From assembly GCA_028697515.1 (NCBI GenBank), contig JAQVEY010000038.1, positions 1 through 11,437 of the forward strand: a DNA stretch of 11,437 bases. Reading direction: 5' to 3'. The notes below the pieces were generated by a model, which saw only the letters and a list, made by a program, of their open reading frames with translations, made no database searches and was not told where the DNA came from. Origin of the DNA: Bacteroidales bacterium. Lineage in GTDB: Bacteria; Bacteroidota; Bacteroidia; Bacteroidales; ML635J-15. Below, one piece after another: positions 1-6,264 of this stretch (position 1 is its first letter; every line of letters starts with the position of its first letter). A program made the translations under genes and the position numbers.

Positions 1-168
1 AGTTCAGCTTCTAACAGACTATTGGGTTTTATATTATATGCTGAAGGTGGTTTGTATTCTGAAGCTCCAATATATCCTGATATTAATGGAAATACTCGAA
101 ATGATAGAGACAAGATGAGAGATATAGAAGTACGGAAAAATCAACTTGCAAATGAAGCCTTAAGATAA
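1..168 (+). CDS. 3' end of an unidentified gene (C-terminal 55 residues); possible polymorphic-toxin tail
   Basis: An open frame enters from the left edge and ends at a TAA at 166-168, giving 55 residues. The fragment is hydrophilic after residue 14, rich in Asn, Asp and Arg (for example NGNTRNDRDKMRD), and ends in NEALR. It has no membrane segment, and no family could be recognised. The only clue to function is context. Its stop codon is 10 bp before a secreted MORN-repeat protein of the kind that serves as immunity protein (YwqK-like) to LXG, Rhs and other polymorphic toxins. A toxic C-terminal domain is therefore a reasonable guess, but the fragment is too short to test it. The start, full length and any secretion domain lie outside the window. 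That this is a real coding end is supported by the open frame and the close downstream gene. Confidence 0.5.
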   Translation, partial: SSASNRLLGFILYAEGGLYSEAPIYPDINGNTRNDRDKMRDIEVRKNQLANEALR

Positions 169-178
169 CGTTAATTAT

Positions 179-913
179 ATGAATATTTTTAAAATAATAA
201 TTTTAGTAAAATTCTGTATTATCTTTTCCAATGCTTTTGGTCAAAATAATTATGTACGTGCCTTATGGGAACCCGATGATATATCTTTGACGGAAGAGCA
301 TTGGGAGAGATATAAATTCGATACTTCAAAAATTGTAGGTAACACTTTGATTGTGTTTAATATAGAAGGTGCGATAGAAAATTTAGCATATTATTATAAC
401 AAAAATCATCTTAAAAGTGTTTATACGTTTTTTGAAAACGGAGTTTTGCAAAGGTTCCAGGAATTTGATTCTATAAGTGGGGTAACTGGTAAATATTTAG
501 AGTATTACAAAAATGGAGATATTCATATACAAGGGAATTATTTGAATGGTAAGCGTGTAGGTTTAAGAACTTATTATTTTGAGTCTGGGGCTATAAAAAA
601 AGAAATATTTTACAAAAATGGAAAAAAGAATGGCCCATACAGAGAATACTATGAAAATGGACAAGTTTCTTGGGTAAGCTATTACAGAGATAATTTAGAA
701 GACGGATTTGTTGTTGGATTTTATGAAATGGGGAATATCGAATTTATTTATTATTATGAAAACTTTATTGAGGCTGGTATATGGTATGATTACTACGAGA
801 ATGGAGTCACTAAAGAAACGACTTGTTGGGATAACAAAAATTTAAAAAAAATAGTAACCCATTTTGATTCTAATGGAAACATATCAGAAATAAAGGAAGT
901 TCCTTATCATTAA
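179..913 (+). CDS. Secreted MORN-repeat protein, YwqK-like (putative immunity protein)
   Basis: This 244-residue protein begins with a signal peptide: basic K5, hydrophobic residues 6-19, and probable cleavage after A19-F-G or near Q22. The mature protein should be periplasmic or surface-exposed. From residue 104 there are five repeats with an exact 24-residue period, each starting at a Gly (G104, G128, G152, G176, G200). They follow the pattern G-x-x-x-x-Y/F-Y-x-x-G-x-(I/V)-x-x-x-x-x-Y, which is the Bacteroidota variant of MORN repeats (MORN_2, YwqK family). Residues 23-100 have no recognisable domain. In Bacillus, YwqK is the immunity partner of the LXG toxin YwqJ, and related proteins in Bacteroidota often follow effector genes. 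The 10 bp gap from the preceding open frame implies co-transcription. The immunity role is inferred from context; a structural or signalling role for the repeats remains possible. Confidence 0.8.
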   Translation: MNIFKIIILVKFCIIFSNAFGQNNYVRALWEPDDISLTEEHWERYKFDTSKIVGNTLIVFNIEGAIENLAYYYNKNHLKSVYTFFENGVLQRFQEFDSISGVTGKYLEYYKNGDIHIQGNYLNGKRVGLRTYYFESGAIKKEIFYKNGKKNGPYREYYENGQVSWVSYYRDNLEDGFVVGFYEMGNIEFIYYYENFIEAGIWYDYYENGVTKETTCWDNKNLKKIVTHFDSNGNISEIKEVPYH

Positions 914-938
914 TAATTAATGCCACATGCATTACACC

Positions 939-1590
939 GGTACTGTTCCATATGGCACTTTTTCCAAAACATAAAATGTAAGTTACTGATAAGCAGTATA
1001 TATTTTCATTTAGAAATTAAAAATATTTAGCTTGTTTTGGATAAAAAAATATCTTTGCTTTCTAAAAATACTGTTAAAACAGGAAACTAATCTGTATCGT
1101 GTACCATATGGCACCTGAATGTAATTAAAACCAAGTAATGTCAAGAGATGGAATGTAGTATTTGTAAAGGAGATTGTATAAAAAAAGGAAAGCGTCACGG
1201 CATTCAAAGATACCAATGCAAGGCATGTGGTTGTTATCAACAGCAGGCATATATAAAAACAAGGATTCCCGAAGAAAAATATCAATGGGTAAAACAGTTA
1301 AACAACGAAGGCTGTGGAATAAGTTCAATATCAAGACTGTTAAAAATCTCCAAATCAAGTGTTCAGAGACTTATAGAACGGATAGCGTCAAATTTGAAAA
1401 TGCCGAGGATTGACGAAACAGGCCAATCGTACGAGATAGATGAAATAAGGACATTTTGTGGGAACAAGAAAAATGAATGCTGGATAATATATGCGATAAA
1501 CAAGACCAACGGATCAATAATTGACTTTTGTGTAGGCAGACGCACAAAAGAAAATCTGAAGAAAATAGCAAAAAAGGATTGGTTAATAAT
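939..1590 (+). mobile_element. Truncated IS1-family insertion sequence (left end plus 5' part of transposase)
   Basis: The left boundary is placed at 939, where the sequence GGTACTGTTCCA resembles the IS1 terminal repeat (GGTAATGACTCCA in the E. coli element, from memory). It is followed by an AT-rich leader and an IS1-type transposase frame. An 11-base word, CCATATGGCAC, occurs within this end (948-958) and again at 1104-1114, 34 bp before the transposase start. Position 1095 could therefore be a second, degenerate end, or the word could be a sub-terminal transposase-binding repeat. Homology to the transposase family stops near 1568, no right-hand inverted repeat (reverse complement of the left end) was found in the window, and no target duplication can be defined. 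The element is therefore immobile by itself. The right limit given here is approximate and lies just before the twin hairpins. Confidence 0.65.
1050..1057 (+). promoter_or_regulatory. Candidate -7 box (TATCTTTG) for the IS1-type transposase
   Basis: TATCTTTG is an exact match to the Bacteroidota -7 consensus TAnnTTTG. It lies inside the IS left region, about 90 bp before the transposase start. No good TTTG lies at the expected 19-20 bp upstream distance; the nearest TTG-containing stretch (1032-1037) is too close. The AT-rich background makes chance matches likely. Confidence 0.3.
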
Positions 1591-1624
1591 GTCTCTGCTA
1601 TCACAAGATACAATCTTGCGATAG
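1148..1624 (+). pseudogene. IS1-family transposase, 3'-truncated
   Basis: The 158-codon frame encodes the N-terminal two thirds of an IS1-type DDE transposase. It has a zinc-ribbon with C3, C6, C24 and C27, then a helix-turn-helix at about residues 55-80 (GISSISRLLKISKSS), then the start of the catalytic core with EIDEIRTF at 96-103 (first acidic residue D98). A conserved strand region follows (CWIIYA, then VGRRTKENLKKI, 129-140). Family members continue for roughly 70-90 further residues that carry the second Asp and the Glu of the triad. Here the sequence departs from the family after I140 and reads through unrelated DNA into the first hairpin repeat, stopping at the TAG at 1622-1624. The product cannot be catalytic. 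It is a single frame, with no need for the A6C frameshift of E. coli IS1. A residual DNA-binding peptide could in principle repress related elements, but nothing here shows that. Confidence 0.75.
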
Positions 1625-1627
1625 CAG
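1595..1627. repeat. Hairpin repeat, copy 1 (14-bp arms, 5-nt loop)
   Basis: The left arm CTGCTATCACAAGA (1595-1608) is complementary to the right arm TCTTGCGATAGCAG (1614-1627), with one mismatch that becomes a G-U pair in RNA. The loop is TACAA. It overlaps the 3' end of the broken transposase frame, whose stop codon lies in the right arm. A second, nearly identical unit starts 43 bp downstream. Confidence 0.85.
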
Positions 1628-1637
1628 CAGTTATGTT

Positions 1638-1669
1638 CTGCTATCACAAGAGCAATCTTGCGATAGCAG
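1638..1669. repeat. Hairpin repeat, copy 2 (14-bp arms, GCAA tetraloop); possible terminator
   Basis: Both arms are identical to those of copy 1 (1638-1651 and 1656-1669), and the loop is GCAA, a stable GNRA-type tetraloop. Flanking bases are also partly shared (TATGT before the left arm, C after the right arm), so the tandem unit is about 43 bp. A T-rich run (1672-1689) begins three bases beyond the hairpin, so this copy could act as a rho-independent terminator for leftward DNA reading into the FISUMP operon. The unit resembles mobile palindromic intergenic repeats more than a gene-specific terminator, because it is duplicated. Confidence 0.8.
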
Positions 1670-1720
1670 CGTATTTATTTATTTTTTTATCAGGATATAA
1701 CTTAAATTTAAAAAATCAGT

Positions 1721-1751
1721 TTTGTAATTGTATTAATTTTTAATATTTTAG
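1721..1751 (+). promoter_or_regulatory. Candidate Bacteroidota-type promoter for the FISUMP-DUF3795-tfoX-rnz genes
   Basis: TTTG at 1721-1724 is followed after exactly 19 bp by TATTTTAG at 1744-1751. The second box matches TAnnTTTG at all but one fixed position. The spacing fits the primary-sigma promoter of Bacteroidota. Transcription would start near 1757, giving a leader of about 37 nt before the ATG at 1794. Confidence 0.45.
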
Positions 1752-1793
1752 CAGAAATATAATACAGTATAAAATTTTAATACAACAATCAAT

Positions 1794-2450
1794 ATGAAAA
1801 AAACGAAAATAATGTTTGCAAGTATTACTATTTGCACAATTGTATTTGTATCAGCATGTAATTGGGGTAGTAAGAAAAACGAAAATAATAGCGAATCTGA
1901 AGACCAAGAAGTTCAAATTGAAAGTATTGAAATAGGAGAGCAGGAGTGGATGCTTAATAATATTTCAACTGATACTTTTAATAATGGAGATATTATTCCC
2001 GAGGCAAAAACAGAAGCAGAATGGATAAAAGCAAAAAATAATCAAACTGCTGCCTGGTGTTATTATGAAAATAAGTCAAAGAATGGAGATAAATATGGTA
2101 AACTTTATAACTGGTATGCTGTTACAGATGACAGAGGCATAGCTCCCAAAGATTGGCATATACCAACCGAGAAGGATGTGAAGAAATTACTTGAATATTT
2201 GGGCGATGACAATGAAGCATTTAATGCCTTAATTGAAGATGGTGACAGTGGTTTTGAAGCTTTGTATTCTGGTTGGAGAAGAGGAAGTGGCGTTTTTGCC
2301 GATCTTGACAATTTTTGTGCATTCTGGACATCAACAGAAAACGGAGAATATGGTGCCTGGAGCCTAGATATTGACAAAGGAAACAGAAATGCAGTAATCG
2401 GCTACAGCAGAAAAGAATTCGGTATTTCGGTAAGATGCATAAAAGACTAA
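1794..2450 (+). CDS. FISUMP-domain lipoprotein (Fibrobacter succinogenes major paralogous domain)
   Basis: This is a 218-residue lipoprotein. The basic N-terminus (MKKTK) and hydrophobic segment 6-19 lead to the lipobox V19-S-A-C22, so the mature protein starts with lipidated C22. A polar, acidic linker (about 25-43) is followed by one FISUMP domain (about 44-218). Family hallmarks in order are GEQEWMLNN (48-56), an AWCYY stretch (87-91), YGKLYNWYAV (101-110), PKDWHIPTEKD (118-128), FWTSTE (177-182) and the terminal GISVRCIKD (210-218). The domain is widespread in Bacteroidota and Fibrobacterota surface proteins and has a C-type-lectin-like look, but no biochemical role is established that I can rely on. 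It is the first gene of a four-gene run with a promoter-like site about 45 bp upstream, and the next ATG is 3 bp after its stop. The acidic linker may help surface export, which is an inference. Confidence 0.88.
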   Translation: MKKTKIMFASITICTIVFVSACNWGSKKNENNSESEDQEVQIESIEIGEQEWMLNNISTDTFNNGDIIPEAKTEAEWIKAKNNQTAAWCYYENKSKNGDKYGKLYNWYAVTDDRGIAPKDWHIPTEKDVKKLLEYLGDDNEAFNALIEDGDSGFEALYSGWRRGSGVFADLDNFCAFWTSTENGEYGAWSLDIDKGNRNAVIGYSRKEFGISVRCIKD

Positions 2451-2453
2451 TCT

Positions 2454-2738
2454 ATGAATATATCAGCATGTGGATTAATTTGCGATAACTGTCAGTTCTT
2501 TAATAAGGAATGTACAGGCTGTCATCAAACAAATGGAAAACCATTTTGGACAGCTTTTCAGGAAAATGTTTCTGTGTGTCCTCTATACGATTGTTCAGTA
2601 AATAAAAAGAATCTTAAAGACTGCGGAGGATGCAATGAACTTCCTTGTAAATTGTTCTACAACTTAAAAGACCCAAATACAACCGAGGAACAGCATTTGG
2701 AATCAATAAAGACAAGAGTGTCAGTTCTTAAATCTTAA
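2454..2738 (+). CDS. DUF3795 cysteine-rich protein
   Basis: This small cytosolic protein (94 residues) has ten cysteines in its first 65 residues: C6, C10, C13, C20, C23, C42, C47, C57, C60 and C65. The N-terminal pattern CGLICDNC and the later CGGCNELPC are the signature of DUF3795, a family common in Bacteroidota, Clostridia and Archaea. The Cys spacing suggests binding of zinc or an iron-sulfur cluster, but neither has been shown. There is no signal peptide. The start ATG lies 3 bp after the FISUMP stop codon, so the gene is probably translated from the same mRNA. The length is typical for the short form of the family. Function is unknown. Confidence 0.85.
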   Translation: MNISACGLICDNCQFFNKECTGCHQTNGKPFWTAFQENVSVCPLYDCSVNKKNLKDCGGCNELPCKLFYNLKDPNTTEEQHLESIKTRVSVLKS

Positions 2739-2757
2739 GTTTTGTAAATTTTTTAAA

Positions 2758-3024
2758 ATGAATAATAATCAAAGCTTAATTGATTTACCCAATATAGGTA
2801 AAACTTTGGCAGAAAAGTTGATTTTTGCAGGTATCGAATCTTCGGAGCAATTATTTTCAATTGGCAGCGAAAGTGCTTTTGTAAAACTTGCAACAATTGA
2901 CCAAAACACTTGTATTAATCAGTTATATGCCTTGGAAGGAGCTATACAGGGAATTAGATGGCATGACTTGAGTCTTAAACGAAAACAGGAACTGCTGGAG
3001 TTTTTCAAAATAGTGAATAAATAA
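2758..3024 (+). CDS. Stand-alone TfoX C-terminal-domain protein
   Basis: The 88-residue protein corresponds to the C-terminal domain of TfoX/Sxy. The opening LIDLPNIGKTLAEKLIFAGI (7-26) is the characteristic helix-hairpin-helix-like segment, followed by SSEQLFSIGSESAF and the family's GAIQGIRWHDLS (about 61-72). The N-terminal TfoX domain is absent. In gamma-proteobacteria, full-length TfoX/Sxy acts with CRP to switch on competence genes, whereas isolated C-terminal domains occur widely in bacteria without known competence roles. The fold suggests nucleic-acid or protein binding. It starts 19 bp after the DUF3795 gene and ends 10 bp before ribonuclease Z, so it sits in the same transcription unit. 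A competence role should not be assumed. Confidence 0.82.
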   Translation: MNNNQSLIDLPNIGKTLAEKLIFAGIESSEQLFSIGSESAFVKLATIDQNTCINQLYALEGAIQGIRWHDLSLKRKQELLEFFKIVNK

Positions 3025-3034
3025 TAATTCAGCT

Positions 3035-3946
3035 ATGCAATTTCAAATTCGAATACTAGGAAGCAGTTCTGCGTTGCCCACATCAACTCGAATGCCAACC
3101 GCACAGGTTGTAATGTATAACGAAACACCATATTTAATAGACTGTGCCGAAGGAACACAAATGCAAATGCGGAAATTTAGTATTCCTTTCGGAAAACTAA
3201 AAAATATCTTTATTTCGCATCTTCACGGAGATCATTTTTTTGGAATATTTGGACTCCTTTCCAGTTTTAATCTGTTGGGGCGCAAACAGGATCTGAATAT
3301 TTATGCACCAGCAGAACTAAAAAAGATTTACGAAACTGTATTATCTCTTAATAATGACCATCTACACTATAAAGTAAATTTTATCCCATTAACGGATAAT
3401 GGAAAGAATCTGATATTTGAAAACAAATTTCTCGAAGTATATAGCTTTCCACTAAAACACACAAAACCAACTTATGGCTTTTTATTCGTTGAGAAGAATA
3501 AAGCATTGAATATCAGAAAAGATGTAATTGAAAGATATGAATTGTCAATAGCAGAAATAGTAAAAATAAAAGCAGGGGAGGACCTTTTTGATGATTTCGG
3601 AGAAGTCGTTAAAAACTCGGAATTGACCACAAAACCCGGCGAAATTCGTTCTTATGCTTTTTGTACAGATACCTTGCCATTAAAAAATCTTAAAGAGTAC
3701 TTCACCGATGTCAATCTTTTATATCACGAAGCTACATTTGCATCTGATATGGAAGATTTAGCAAAAGAGACACGTCATTCAACAGCAAAACAAGCGGCAG
3801 AGATTGCTAATATTACCAAATCAAAAAAGTTAATGATTGGACATTTCTCATCACGTTACAAATCAGTTGAAATATTCTTAAAAGAAGCCGAAGAAATATT
3901 CACAGACGTTACTGCAGCCGAGGACGGGATGCTGATAAATTTGTAA
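3035..3946 (+). CDS. rnz: Ribonuclease Z (tRNA 3' endonuclease)
   Basis: Ribonuclease Z cuts the 3' trailer from precursor tRNAs in the cytosol. This is a metallo-beta-lactamase-fold enzyme of 303 residues, the usual length for the short bacterial form (RNase Z/ElaC). All expected metal ligands are visible. The core motif HLHGDH is at 62-67, where D66 is the predicted catalytic Asp. H142 lies in LKHTKPTYGF, D212 in CTDTLP, and H270 in GHFSSRY. The HEATF segment (231-235) and the conserved H248-S-T-A are also present. The PTSTRMPT stretch near residue 15 and YLIDCAEGTQ (33-42) match the family N-terminus. An insert at about 154-205 corresponds in place to the flexible arm that grips the tRNA elbow. 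It is the last gene of the FISUMP/DUF3795/TfoX_C run, 10 bp after its neighbour. Confidence 0.95.
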   Translation: MQFQIRILGSSSALPTSTRMPTAQVVMYNETPYLIDCAEGTQMQMRKFSIPFGKLKNIFISHLHGDHFFGIFGLLSSFNLLGRKQDLNIYAPAELKKIYETVLSLNNDHLHYKVNFIPLTDNGKNLIFENKFLEVYSFPLKHTKPTYGFLFVEKNKALNIRKDVIERYELSIAEIVKIKAGEDLFDDFGEVVKNSELTTKPGEIRSYAFCTDTLPLKNLKEYFTDVNLLYHEATFASDMEDLAKETRHSTAKQAAEIANITKSKKLMIGHFSSRYKSVEIFLKEAEEIFTDVTAAEDGMLINL

Positions 3947-4028
3947 GAATAATTACCCAATTAGCTTTTTAATCATACAATTGTTGAAAAATTATTTTTT
4001 TATGTAATGGTCACTAAAATTCTAATGT

Positions 4029-4036
4029 TATTTTTG
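4029..4036 (+). promoter_or_regulatory. Candidate -7 box (TATTTTTG) for the surE-lpxB operon
   Basis: TATTTTTG matches TAnnTTTG exactly and lies 16 bp before the surE ATG, which would give a leader of about 10 nt. The bases 19 bp upstream (AATG, 4006-4009) match the -33 TTTG poorly. The 106 bp gap after rnz shows no convincing terminator hairpin. Confidence 0.4.
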
Positions 4037-4052
4037 CAATGAATTTTAAAGT

Positions 4053-4829
4053 ATGGTATTGAAAGATAGAAAGTTAATATTAATATCCAATGACGATGGT
4101 ATTGATGCAAGAGGATTGCAAAGTCTGATTGAAATGGTAAAGCCTTTTGGGGATATATATGTTGTTGCTCCAGAGCAAGGTCAATCTGGAATGAGTCATT
4201 CGATAAGTTTGTTAGAACCTCTAAGAACAAAAGAAATACAATCATCTGAAAATATTGAAATAGTTTCAGTTAAAGGAACACCGGTAGATTGTGTAAAACT
4301 GGCTTTAAATCAACTGCTACCACGTAAACCGGATTTGATGGTTTCAGGAATCAATCACGGTTCAAATTCTGCAATTAGCGTTATATATTCAGGCACAATG
4401 GGAGCAGCAATAGAATCGAGTTTATATGGAATTCCTTCAATTGGTTTTTCTGTCCTAGACCATAAAAAAACTGCTGATTTCTCTATTGCTGTAAAATATG
4501 GCAGAAAAGTAGTTGAGGATGTTATAAAAAACGGATTGCCTAATCAGGTATCTTTAAATGTTAATTTTCCGGTTGTATCCGAAGCAGATTTTAAGGGATT
4601 CAAAATTTGTAAACAAACAACAGGTGTTTGGAAAGAAGAATTTGATAAAAGAACAGATCCTTATGGGGGCAATTACTACTGGCTTACAGGTGATTTTCAT
4701 AATTTCGAGCCAGAGAATGACGAATCGGATGAATGGGCATTGAAAAATAATTATGCTTCGATTGTTCCAATAAAAATAGACTTTACAGAATACAAAACAA
4801 TTATTGAACTTAAAAAAAGATATATATAA
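4053..4829 (+). CDS. surE: 5'/3'-nucleotidase SurE
   Basis: SurE removes phosphate from nucleoside 5'- and 3'-monophosphates, and some members also cleave short polyphosphate. It is a metal-dependent cytosolic survival-protein-family phosphatase. The 258-residue sequence carries the active-site signature SNDDG at 12-16, with metal ligands D14 and D15. The second conserved loop, EQGQSGMSHS, is at 41-50 (ligand S45). The third, SGINHGSNSAISVIYSGTMG, is at 98-117 (ligand N101, then the phosphate-binding YSGTMGA). VKGTPVDCV (73-81) is also typical. The ATG at 4053 puts the NDDG motif where the family has it; the ATG at 4039 is out of frame. The stop codon overlaps the next ATG by one base (TAATG), which implies translational coupling with the membrane protein and lpxB. 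SurE next to lpxB is a familiar arrangement in Bacteroidota. Confidence 0.95.
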   Translation: MVLKDRKLILISNDDGIDARGLQSLIEMVKPFGDIYVVAPEQGQSGMSHSISLLEPLRTKEIQSSENIEIVSVKGTPVDCVKLALNQLLPRKPDLMVSGINHGSNSAISVIYSGTMGAAIESSLYGIPSIGFSVLDHKKTADFSIAVKYGRKVVEDVIKNGLPNQVSLNVNFPVVSEADFKGFKICKQTTGVWKEEFDKRTDPYGGNYYWLTGDFHNFEPENDESDEWALKNNYASIVPIKIDFTEYKTIIELKKRYI

Positions 4830-5146
4830 TGGAAGCAAAACCTAATATGATTAAAAAATATAATAAACCAGTTATCGGTTTGGCAATTGGAATATTATTA
4901 CCTTTAATTAGCTTTTTTATTTACTTTTTATTCCTATTATCAAAGAACCCAGAATTGGGCTTCGGTGAGTTTCTAGATACTTTGTATAGAACAGAAGCCT
5001 TTACACCGGTGTTTAGTATTTGTGTTTTACCAAATTTGATTATGTTTTTTATATTTAAAAAACTTGATTACTGGTATTCAATTAAAGGCTTGATATTATC
5101 AGTATTAATATATACTCTATTTGTATTGGTTCTTAAATTTATGTAA
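4829..5146 (+). CDS. Small integral membrane protein between surE and lpxB
   Basis: This 105-residue protein has three predicted transmembrane helices (about 14-37, 57-77 and 84-104) and very short loops. The N-terminus is basic (KKYNK, 9-13), and a KK pair (77-78) follows the second helix, so by the positive-inside rule the N-terminus is cytoplasmic. No characterised family was recognised. It shares one base with the surE stop and one base with the lpxB start, using TAATG at both junctions, so its translation is locked to both neighbours. That tight placement suggests a role tied to lipid A synthesis or envelope assembly, but this is inference from position only. A later in-frame ATG (codon 7) is possible but would lose the exact overlap with surE. 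Confidence 0.8.
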   Translation: MEAKPNMIKKYNKPVIGLAIGILLPLISFFIYFLFLLSKNPELGFGEFLDTLYRTEAFTPVFSICVLPNLIMFFIFKKLDYWYSIKGLILSVLIYTLFVLVLKFM

Positions 5147-6264
5147 TGAAGTATTTCATTATTGCAGGAGAAGCATCGGGAGATTTACATGGCTCTCATC
5201 TTGTCGAAAAAATCAAATCTGTTGATGAATTTGCTGAATTTGAAGGTTGGGGAGGCGATTTATTGATTAAACAAGGTGTAAAAGTTAATAAACATATACG
5301 AGAATTGGCTTTTATGGGATTTGTAGAAGTTATTCAGAATCTTTCCACTATTAGAAAAAATTTCAAATTATGCAAACAACAAATCTCGGATTATAAGCCT
5401 GACGCTGTAATTTTTGTTGATTATCCAGGATTTAACTTAAGAATGGCAAAATGGGTAAAACAAAAAGCATATAAGTCAATATATTTTATTTCTCCAAATG
5501 TATGGGCATGGAAAGCGTCCAGAGTATATAAAGTAAGGGATTACACCGATAAAATGTATGTTATTCTTCCTTTTGAAAAGGAATTCTATGCAAAATACGG
5601 AGTCGAAGTTGAGTATTATGGCCATCCACTTGTTGATATTGTAAAAAATTATTCAAAAAAGTCAGATGAATCATTTCGTAAAGAACATAATTTGGATTCC
5701 AGACCTATAATTACACTAATGGCAGGTAGTAGGAGACAGGAGATTAAACATATGCTACCAATTATGGTTGAAGTATCAGACAAATTCCCAGATTATAACT
5801 TTATTATCACTGGAGCACCTGCAATTGACAGCGATTTTTACCAACAATTTTTGATAAACAGTGATATTAAGTTGATTTTTGGACAAACTTATGAAATCTT
5901 ATCGCATTCGGTTGCCGGGTTGATCACTTCTGGAACTGCTACGCTCGAAGCTGCTTTGTTTGGAGTGCCGCAAGTGGTTTGCTATAAAGGAAGTAAGGTC
6001 TCTGTGGCAATTGCGAGAATGGTCGCTAATGTTAAATATATTTCTCTGGTTAATTTAATTCTAGATAAACCAGCAGTCTTGGAACTAATTCAAAATGACT
6101 TAAATCCCGATAATTTATATAAAGAATTAAAAAAAATTCTTCCTGATGGAGAAAAATTTAGCGTTATTAAAGATAATTATTTATATTTGTATAATAAGTT
6201 AGATCAAGAGAATATATATTTAAAAATTGCCGAAAGCATAAAATATAAAATTTTAAATGACTAA
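5146..6264 (+). CDS. lpxB: Lipid-A-disaccharide synthase LpxB
   Basis: LpxB joins UDP-2,3-diacylglucosamine and lipid X (2,3-diacylglucosamine-1-phosphate) into the beta-1,6-linked lipid A disaccharide, releasing UDP. It is a GT19 glycosyltransferase that works at the inner face of the inner membrane. The 372-residue length is normal. Visible motifs are GEASGD (8-13), the MGFVE segment (57-61), VDYPGFN (91-97, Asp92 matching the family's essential Asp), SPNVWAWK (116-123), YYGHPLVD (157-164), GSRRQE (194-199, nucleotide-binding Arg region), TSGTATLEAALFGVPQVVCY (261-280) for UDP-sugar binding, and ISLVNLI (299-305). No signal peptide is present, as expected. The start overlaps the preceding stop by one base, and the end overlaps the SpoIID-domain gene by 8 bp. 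Together with surE it marks a Gram-negative lipid A locus. Confidence 0.96.
   Translation: MKYFIIAGEASGDLHGSHLVEKIKSVDEFAEFEGWGGDLLIKQGVKVNKHIRELAFMGFVEVIQNLSTIRKNFKLCKQQISDYKPDAVIFVDYPGFNLRMAKWVKQKAYKSIYFISPNVWAWKASRVYKVRDYTDKMYVILPFEKEFYAKYGVEVEYYGHPLVDIVKNYSKKSDESFRKEHNLDSRPIITLMAGSRRQEIKHMLPIMVEVSDKFPDYNFIITGAPAIDSDFYQQFLINSDIKLIFGQTYEILSHSVAGLITSGTATLEAALFGVPQVVCYKGSKVSVAIARMVANVKYISLVNLILDKPAVLELIQNDLNPDNLYKELKKILPDGEKFSVIKDNYLYLYNKLDQENIYLKIAESIKYKILND

Noticed and set aside
1569..1578. A6 run in the transposase as a programmed-frameshift site like that of IS1
   Set aside because: The run is located after the point where homology ends. The two other frames give either an immediate stop or a non-IS1 peptide, so no frameshift restores the catalytic C-terminus.
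1010..1647. Several minus-strand frames opposite the transposase
   Set aside because: They are antisense shadows of the IS1 frame, rich in Phe, Ile and Leu, with no domain.
1595..1669. Two spaced repeats considered as a minimal CRISPR array
   Set aside because: Only two units, each a full self-complementary hairpin, separated by about 10 bp. There is no spacer of normal length and no cas gene.
1528..1743. 71-codon plus-strand open frame through the hairpins
   Set aside because: It overlaps the transposase in another frame, and its internal peptide repeat (NLAIAA twice) is simply the hairpin repeat translated. No initiation signal or family match.
2758..3024. TfoX homolog as evidence of natural competence
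   Set aside because: Only the C-terminal domain is present and no com/pil competence gene is nearby, so competence is not supported.
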